64,000 nt of DNA, taken from contig JAQQWL010000009.1 in the NCBI GenBank assembly GCA_038363925.1, positions 2,232,001-2,296,000 of the forward strand, read 5' to 3'. Positions 57,069-64,000 of this stretch are shown here, piece after piece. This DNA is from Apiospora phragmitis. Its lineage: Eukaryota; Ascomycota; Sordariomycetes; Amphisphaeriales; Apiosporaceae. Positions within the stretch are counted from its first letter, which is position 1, and each line of letters opens with the position of its first letter. The notes beneath the pieces are model-generated. The model saw nothing but the letters and a program-made list of their open reading frames with translations. It was not told the origin of the DNA and ran no database searches. Both the position numbers and the translations under genes were made by a program.

Positions 57069-58507
57069 TTAAAAAATGGCGAGTATATTTGGCGGACTGT
57101 CACCTCATTAGTCAGAATGCAAACCCTCCTTTCCTCTTCCTCTGCCTTCCCCCCTCGCATATAAGGAGAGAAGAATGGAAACACTTACCTAGCAACACCC
57201 CCGGGCACATTACAAGGCTCGCTGCAGACGAAGAAGCTCCACCGCCCCTCGTCCCGGCACCGGGCCGCGAGCGCCTCGAGGTCGAACAGCTCGCCAATGG
57301 GGCACCCCCAACCGCCCAGCAGGACCTCGTGCAGCAGCCAGTCCTTCTGGGTGGGCCAGCACTCGAACGAGGGCTGGTCGCCCGCGACGGCCGCGAAGTG
57401 GTCCCAGATCCACCGGAGCACGGCCTCGTCCTGCTCGACGCCGCCGAAGCGGTGCGGCACCGCGTCCTGGTGCGCCCAGATCTCGTCGGGCGTCTTGGTG
57501 GCGCGGCTCGCCATGAAGCCTGAGGGGGGTTTAAAAGATTGGAGTCAGTGAGTGAGTGTGTCATGCTATATTGGTGATATTCGGAAAGGGGTCAAAAATG
57601 GATCGCAGGATGGATCGCAAAAGCGTCAAAAGGCTAGGTATCACATAAGGCGAGGCTCACCAGAGCGGATGAAGAGAATATCCCCGAACTTGACCTCGGT
57701 ACCCTGTGCTTCCAGGCAAGCTTTGAGGTCGGCCAGCGGGATCGGGGTAGAGTCAAACGAGTTGTAAGTTGAGATATTGCCGTCAGGCTGTGACGACCTC
57801 CAGCCATGGTAATCGACCAGGATCCCGCGTCCTACGATGCCCTGCTCTGCCCAAGCTATGTCAAACGACGTGAGCCCAATTAGCACAAGACTCAGTGATA
57901 CATATGTAGTCTTTTATTGAGATCAGATAATGAACTGCTTTACCCTGGATTCCGTTCACGGTACTCTTCCTCTTCCCCTCCTCATGGCCGAACCCATGGA
58001 TCTGCTTCATGGTGACGCCGTTGTAGAACAGCTTCTCCTTCTGGTACCCGAAATGCCGCAGGCCGTCCCACTGCGTCGAGACCTGCGAGTTGAAGGTCCA
58101 GACATCGTCGTTGACGGTGGCGGGGGCCTTGGGGAAGATGTCCTGGTGGAAAAGGGCGCGCTGGAAGAAGGAGCGGTCCGACTGCGCGTCTAGGGGCCAG
58201 TTGAGTGAGATTCTTTATAAATCACGCCGTGTCGGGGAGTCAGTCAGTTTGCGTGAATGTGTGATACCCAGAGCAGTCTGTAAAGATATAAAAACAGACC
58301 ATCCACCAACCTCTTTCCAGTCTTGATCTCGTCCCGCGCGGCCGCAGCGACTCGGTCGTCCGTGAGACGGTTCAACGTCCCGAGCTCATCATGCTCCCCA
58401 TAGAGGCCCCAGGCGGAGTGATGCGGATCACCTTTACGAAGAGGGAGATCCTCGAAGTTGGGGATGCCATTGTTGTTTACCTCGAAGTTGGTATTCGGAG
58501 GGGCCAT
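57069..58507 (-). CDS. Cyclase-family (kynurenine-formamidase-like) hydrolase
   Basis: Exons on the minus strand are 58311-58507, 57944-58212, 57661-57855, 57189-57519 and 57069-57096, giving 1020 nt (339 aa). The protein contains WGLYGEHDELGTLNRLTDDR, ISLNWPLDAQ, FNSQVSTQWDGLRHFGYQKE, GRGILVDYHGW, the block FGDILFIRSGFM, then TPDEIWAHQDAV and VCSEPCNVPGGVASPPNILA. This is the order of the PF04199 cyclase/putative metal-dependent hydrolase family, which includes bacterial kynurenine formamidase and many fungal members of unknown substrate. The fungal members have a typical length of about 330 aa. The last 28-nt exon gives the end SPPNILAIF. Exon 4 is much more GC-rich than its surroundings. 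No neighbouring tryptophan-pathway genes, so the substrate is open. No frame break. Confidence 0.88.
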
Positions 58508-58645
58508 ACTTTCCAGCCGATACGTTTCGAACTTCAAGTGGGAGGCGAGTTCGATATATACTGATGAGATATCGACCTAGCAGTATAGGTAGATTAGACT
58601 TATATGTTCACCCGACAAAGCGCAGATCATGTCCTCGGCTTCACG

Positions 58646-58658
58646 CCCCCCCCCCCCC
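58646..58658. repeat. Poly-C tract (13 C)
   Basis: Uninterrupted run of thirteen C in the upstream region of the cyclase-family gene, followed by further C/T. Confidence 0.85.
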
Positions 58659-59133
58659 TTCCCCTCCCCCGCATCAACCGGCAGTGATGAGGATCAGTAC
58701 TATGATTAGTAGGTTCGTCATTGTGTACAACGACTTGGAGACCTTGCAGCATGTAGCGCAACCTTGACACTTTCTCCCCACTCATCTTTCGGGCTTAGAT
58801 ATAGCGAAGTAACGAAATCTCCACGGCAAACAAGAACGGACGAGTCGGCACTGGTATAACTTGATACAAGACACATCGCCAACACAGTCCATGTCGTCGC
58901 ACCTTGTGGTAATAGTTTACGGAAATCATAATCTCTTATTCGCACAAGTTTATCACAAAGGCTGAGTTCGTGAGTGGCTCCGAGCCGACTCTCAGCCTGT
59001 TTGTTTTATCGCATCATCCCGTTAACCATGTGCATCGCCCTTACATCGCCTTGCATCACCCCAGCGTCAATAAGGCTGTTGTTATTCGCCCTCTCCGAAT
59101 ATACCATGCACTGCTCCTATTGTACCTGGCGCT

Positions 59134-59166
<33 letters not shown>
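59134..59166. repeat. (GTC)11 microsatellite
   Basis: Eleven perfect GTC units in the intergenic region; the poly-Ser/Arg peptides they would encode are not taken as coding. Confidence 0.9.
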
Positions 59167-59167
<1 letters not shown>

Positions 59168-59246
59168 TCGCCAGGCCCTGCTACCTAGTAATGATAGCTA
59201 GTTGTTCAATCGTGCTGTGTGCGCAGCAAGGATCATGTCGATATGA

Positions 59247-62200
59247 CTATTTGAGGAACATCTCTTGTCCGTTCCCTCGGTTTCTTGATCGGTCGACGTG
59301 GTCAAGGCCGAGGATCAAGTCATCTTCAAGGGCGCCGCCTTCATTGAAGAGCACATCATCTGTTCCTGAAATTAGCCCGTTATCTTCGCCAAGATCGCAC
59401 CTAGGAGAGAACCTTACCATCTTGTAGATATGTCGCCTTCTTTTCATACTTCTTCACCGCGGCGAACTTGATCTTTTCAAAAGCCTTGCCCTTGATGCCA
59501 GTTCTCTTCTCAAGTCGCTTCTTGGTCTCTGAGAAAGGTTCACCCTGCATATGGTCAGCCTTCTACCCGACATGCAAGTATCACGTGGCAAAAACATACC
59601 TCTTTCAGAAGGAACTTGAAGGGGATTCCATGTACCCTGGCCGGGTCATTCTGAAAGTGGATCACCTTGACGAAATTGCGTTCGTCGGCCTCCAGCTCCT
59701 CGTCGGGTATTCGCTCGGCAATCACCTCTGTGTAGTCGTTAATGCTCAACACGGGGTAGCTAGGCGAGAGTTCCCGATGAAACTGGTGGTTGTGAATCTC
59801 GTAGACTCGTATCCGACCGCCATCCAGCTCGTCCTTGATCTGCGCCTTCTTCGAGAACGCTTGGATGAGATCCTCGACGTGGCCCTGCTTATTGACAAGG
59901 ACATCGAATGTATCCTGATAAAGAAGCTCATTAGCATACGCACATATATAATGGTATCGCCAAACCTGATACTTACATCCTTGGAAATACCCTCGGAAAG
60001 CCACGTGACCTTGACGTTCTTCTTGGTATCCAGCTCCGCGAGACTCATCTCCAGAACCTCGAAGAACAGTGCGTCGGGTTTCGTTTGAGAATTCGCCGCG
60101 AAGTTGCTCTGTGGGTTAAGGATTTGGTGAAGAGTCTGGCTTAGCACACGTCGGACCGGCATCTTTGGATTGCCAGACGAGGCGTTGATCGTGAAGAAGC
60201 GCAAGTGGGTGGGTTCCACCTTCAACTCATAGGCAACACGTTCCGCCAGTTGGTCATATGTGATGCGGCTGCTCAAGGTGAGGCAGAAGTTTTCATACTC
60301 CTTGTCGCAGCGCGTGGGATGAGGCCAGAACTTGACCTCCTTCTTCCAGTTCAAGAAATCGTAGTACTCAGGGGCGGTTTCAAAGTGATCCCACCTCTTG
60401 ACACCATCGTCGGGCTGCTTCTCGCCCAGACGAGGGATCTTCCCAAGGATGTCGCCAGGCGCCTTACGATCTGGCATCCGTTGGAAACAGAGGATGTCTC
60501 CGTCTTGCAGCTCAGCTGCCTTCAAAGTCTGCTTAGCCTTCAAAGGCTCGATCATTGACGGCTTGATTTCTTCCCACATAGCCAACTGTTCTCCTGCGGG
60601 AAGCTTATCGCCCCAGCCCATCTTCTTGCAGATCGCGGGTACTAGGTCTTCTACCTTTTTCTCTTTGCTGGCGTAAACATGCCCAACACCCAGTAAAGTC
60701 TGCTTCTCCGCATCAAAGCACTTGATGAACAACAGTATCAGATCTGTCGTCTTAACGACAACACCGTTGGCATTGCTTTGGTAAGTGGGCCAGATAGCTT
60801 CACCCTGGTCATCGACCTCCTCAGCTACTTCTGCCCACACCCGAAGGGCGTTATCACGGCTAGAGCTAGCAGTTCGTGTGTACGTTTCTCCAACAGTGGG
60901 CTTGAGATCCATGATCGGCTGATCAGGTCTAGTGGTTTTGTTTTGCCGGTTAACCATGAGCCATAGACGGATGCGACGTGGATCTTGGTTAATGTCTTCG
61001 CCGATGATACTGAGCACTTCTTCCATAGACGTCTTCTTGTTGATCTTATAGCTTCTTGGCGCAGCTGCATCAACTTTCGCATCCCCATCAAAATACGTCA
61101 GATCTGTGGACCCATGGTGTTTGAATGTATCCTCATTCACGACCTTGACCATCTGGTATAGATGCTGCTCTTCACGCTCTTTCCTCTTAGCTTCACGTGC
61201 AGCAGCCTCCTCTTCCAGTCTTTTTTGTAGATGCAGTGGGGAATCATCCTCGCTGACCGGTGTCAAGACCTGGTCTAGACGGGACTCACGAATGTAGACC
61301 AGCATATAAGCACTCATCTGGCGCATGATGGGTGTTTTCTTCTGCATGGTAGATCGCAGCTGATTGTGACTAGCTCGGTATTCACCACCGTAGTTTTCTT
61401 CGAGCGTCTCTCTCATCGTGGCTTTGGTGACCTTGTCATCGTCGAATTTGTAGAACCACCCGTCGTTGTTGGGCTTCAGAAAGGCGTAGTAATGACCTGC
61501 GTTAAGATCGCCACTGTGTACCAAAACACCGTGCAGCTTGTATACCCATGGCTCTGACACATCGGCACCCTTTTCGAGGTATGGGGCGGCGTCAAAGAGG
61601 TCAGGGAACTCAAAGCGGTCGTTCACCTTCATCATGGCATCTCGTTGGATATCGTACTCGAACCGCTTAAGATGAAGGTGGAGAACATCGGGGAAGCTGG
61701 TAAAGATAACGCCCTTGTGCGCGTCCTGGTACTTGAAGTCGTCGCCTGCCCAATACTTGTTCTCGCCATCAAGTGTCTCCTGCTGGATGTAGTCTTTGAA
61801 ACTGTCCTGCAAAGTCGCCATACCGCGAACGTTAAGCTGGATATCCCAGAAATCTTCAATGCGGCTTGATTCATAGTCCACATCAATGCAGGAAACGTAA
61901 GTTTTGACTTTCCCGCTCAGCATCTTGGGCAAAGCGTCTTCTGCCGCGGTGCCCTTCATCCTCTCTTCCATGCGCTCAATCAGCTTGCGGGACAGTTCTT
62001 GAACATCTTGTTGTTCGAAGATATGTCGTGTATCCCAGCCGAAGGATTTGGTTAGCTCGTTTGTGCCAACAGCAGAGTTGGAGGTCTGCAATTGGTAGAA
62101 TAGTCTCTGGAGGGCGTATGCGCTGTTCATGATACTCTCGTCTTCGGCTGTGGGGATCTGATATACAGCCTTGCGAAAGGCATTGGTAAAGTACAAGGAC

Positions 62201-63354
62201 TGAAGAAGAGAATTGAGGTAGCAAGTGGCGCCCTGATTTTTGAGGCCAACAAACCCGGTTTCCTTCTTCGAGTCGTAGTTGTTGAAGTTGTGCCATAGCA
62301 CGCCGGTTTCGTCCTCGACCACTCTGACGTAGGCCGTGATGTTGGCCGACTCGTTCTCGCACAAGGGTTTGCCCAGTTCTCCCAGGGTAATTGGAACATT
62401 CGGCGCAGTTCGAGGAATCTCGTGAAGCCCCAATCGCTCTCGTCCTTGGTGAACCGGTGGTGCGCTGTGTGGTAAGTGAAAAGAGAGGGGTCGTTGATGT
62501 TCCACATGGCCAAGCCGAACTGTACGCAGCAGCTCCAATCGTCGGGGATCTTGCTGGGGTCTTCGAAGCCATGTTCTAGGTATACAGAGGCCTGATCCAC
62601 GTTGTTGCCAAATGGGAAGAGGAGAATGCGCCTGGAGTGTAATCAGTTAGATGACGGAAGTTACTACGCTGCGCGGCCAGCCAAACTGACCATGGAAAGC
62701 CGCCGGCTTGGAAGATGGGGCCATGTTCCCTCTTGGAGAGGTTTCGCCAGTTCTCTATCGTCCATGTGTCGACGGCGTCGTCGAGTATCCTCGGTTCTTC
62801 AAGTAAAGGTGGGAGGACCAGTTCCTTCATGGTCTCAACTGTATACACCAGTCAGTCAGTCTTACGACCGAGGCTTATTCTGCAAGCGCATGTTCAGAAA
62901 GGTGACCGTAACGTACAGTCTGTGGCTAGGGTGACATTTTCAGGTTGATCTCCGTCAGTCTCGAGGCTGTCTGGGTTGATGATTGCGACCTGCTCTTTTT
63001 CGTTCTCGGTAGGCTGGACGACATAGTCGTCCGAGGAGTCGACCACCATCTCGTTAGGAGAATGGATCTCGGGATCGTAGCTCTGTCGAATTGGCTAGTC
63101 AGCACACGCAACGAAAACCTGGGTAGTATGTATGAAGTAACTTGGCCCCGGCAAATCTCGAGGTAGCTGGGGTGTAGCAACTTGCGCAAAATTGATCCAG
63201 GTAGAAACCAGAAGTCCCTGCCTTTCTAACGTGCGCGTGTGGCTCCAATACTTTATCAGAAGCAGTGGTGAAGGGAAGGAGCCAACGTGGGTGGAAGAGG
63301 CTGCGGGCGAGGCGAGTGCCTTTTGAAGGTCGTGGGATGTCAAAGTCTTACCAT
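59247..63354 (-). CDS. UBP15: USP7/UBP15-type ubiquitin C-terminal hydrolase, one frame break
   Basis: Exons on the minus strand are 63352-63354 (ATG only), 62917-63082, 62691-62838, 59977-62631, 59600-59914, 59418-59544 and 59247-59365. One base restored gives 3534 nt (1177 aa). The N-terminus MSYDPEIHSPNEMVVDSSDD is acidic. A MATH/TRAF-like domain follows (VDTWTIENWRNLSKREHGPI, CVQFGLAMWNINDP, DESDWGFTRFLELRRMF). The USP catalytic domain has Cys box GLKNQGATCYLNSLLQSLYF and His box YKLHGVLVHSGDLNAGHYYA. Then come USP7-type ubiquitin-like domains (FDAEKQTLLGVGHVY and beyond). This layout is USP7 in animals and Ubp15 or Ubp21/22 in yeasts, removing ubiquitin from cargo and regulators. The frame breaks at CCC 62372-62374 (plus strand); one added base restores PLCENESANITAYVRVVEDE. 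The start exon is inferred from splicing. Confidence 0.93.
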
Positions 63355-64000
63355 GACTGCGACGGGTATCTACAGGCGTCAAAATGGTGCAGCAAGGACA
63401 TGAATGGGGATTCGAGCTCTTGTCTTTTTCTTGCTAGTACCAGCGTCTATTCAGGGAGGCCGAGCGGCTGGGTGAAGCTCCAGATGGGTGTTCTCAGCTT
63501 CGAGGTCGTAGTTGGCGGGGTCGGATGCTCTGACGACAATGATGAAAGGCGACAGACAGACAGGTGCGTGTGGTGCAAACCGACGGACCGCGAAAGAATA
63601 AGATGGGCCAGCTGCCTCTGTGCCAGTAAATGAGGAAGTCAAAAGTGTGGAATGGAACAAAGAAAGAGAGGGAAAAGGTGACGGAGAGAACCAGAGCTGG
63701 CGATGCAAAGAATTGTTGTCCAAAGACTCTCCCCCAGCAAAGGAAGCTTACAAGTTTGGTGAGGTGATGTGGGCTGAATAGATTGATTTGCCAGACTAGC
63801 AAGCAAGACCAGTTCCGTGACAGTGACTGAATAAGGTAGCAAGCAAGGTTGACTGGCACTGGCTCGGATGTACGTATGTACGTCTTGGGTGCTACTTGCC
63901 TCTTTGCCTGTGCTACATACATGCCAGTGGGCTACCTAGAAGTAGGCCGTGACATACTGTGGGGGCATTGGAGCTTTTTAGGAGGGGGCAACGCAACAAG
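63355..64000. promoter_or_regulatory. Upstream region of the USP7-type gene
   Basis: About 650 bp to the window edge, expected to hold promoter and 5' leader of the minus-strand USP7-type gene. The ORFs here have no family resemblance. No TATA box or repeat recognised. Confidence 0.4.

Larger units (their letters stand above)
58508..59246. other. Intergenic between USP7-type and cyclase genes
   Basis: Holds the promoter of the cyclase-family gene (above 58507) and the 3' flank of the USP7-type gene. Contains a 13-C run at 58646-58658 and an 11-unit GTC microsatellite (59134-59166). Nothing else recognised. Confidence 0.4.

Noticed and set aside
58974..59201. ORFs running through the (GTC)n microsatellite
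   Set aside because: They stay open only because the trinucleotide repeat has no stop; no conserved sequence around it.

Overview
This is nuclear DNA from a filamentous ascomycete (Pezizomycotina, probably a Sordariomycete). The evidence is short GT-AG introns of about 50-140 nt with CTAAC/CTGAC branch points, fungal-type gene families, and genes about 1-3 kb apart on both strands. The class is inferred from protein resemblance, not from a marker gene. I support 25 protein-coding genes (one cut by the window edge), one weak ORF and one intron-containing tRNA.

Layout: 1-5 kb holds a Sec1-binding Mso1-type gene (partial), MAK16 (ribosome biogenesis) and mitochondrial MSS1/TrmE-type GTPase. A tiny gene at 5.4-5.6 kb encodes a 67-residue protein made of three 18-residue repeats. 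5.9-11.6 kb is gene-poor. 11.6-27 kb carries an FAD monooxygenase, a 1766-residue GHKL-ATPase (sacsin-like/DUF3684-type) protein, an MMTAG2-type nuclear protein, Mediator MED6 and the DEAH helicase ECM16/DHR1. 27-35.6 kb has proteasome assembly chaperone 3, a 2-oxoglutarate dioxygenase, tRNA-Ala(CGC), an NmrA-like protein, TIM22 and a membrane-anchored GH16 glycosidase. 35.6-40 kb is sparse: an AT-rich tract and one protein of unknown function. 40-50.5 kb has PRP45/SNW1, a p24 cargo receptor, a PhoD-type phosphatase, a two-TM Pro/Ser-rich protein and trimethyllysine dioxygenase (carnitine synthesis). 51-63.4 kb has an SDR reductase, calcineurin A, a cyclase-family hydrolase and the USP7/UBP15-type deubiquitinase.

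The genes do not form one pathway; most are conserved housekeeping functions (ribosome, splicing, transcription, mitochondrial import, proteasome/ubiquitin, Ca2+ signalling). There is no secondary-metabolite backbone gene, transposase, CRISPR array or viral gene.

The main caution is base-level quality. Nine otherwise well conserved genes are broken by single-base indels, mostly a missing base in a 3-5 nt homopolymer. In each complete gene, undoing the indels makes the spliced length a multiple of three. I read this as an assembly/sequencing artefact, not mass pseudogenisation. MED6 also has an in-frame TAG followed by a 61-codon coding-like extension. All coordinates refer to the sequence as given, and exon joins were worked out by eye.
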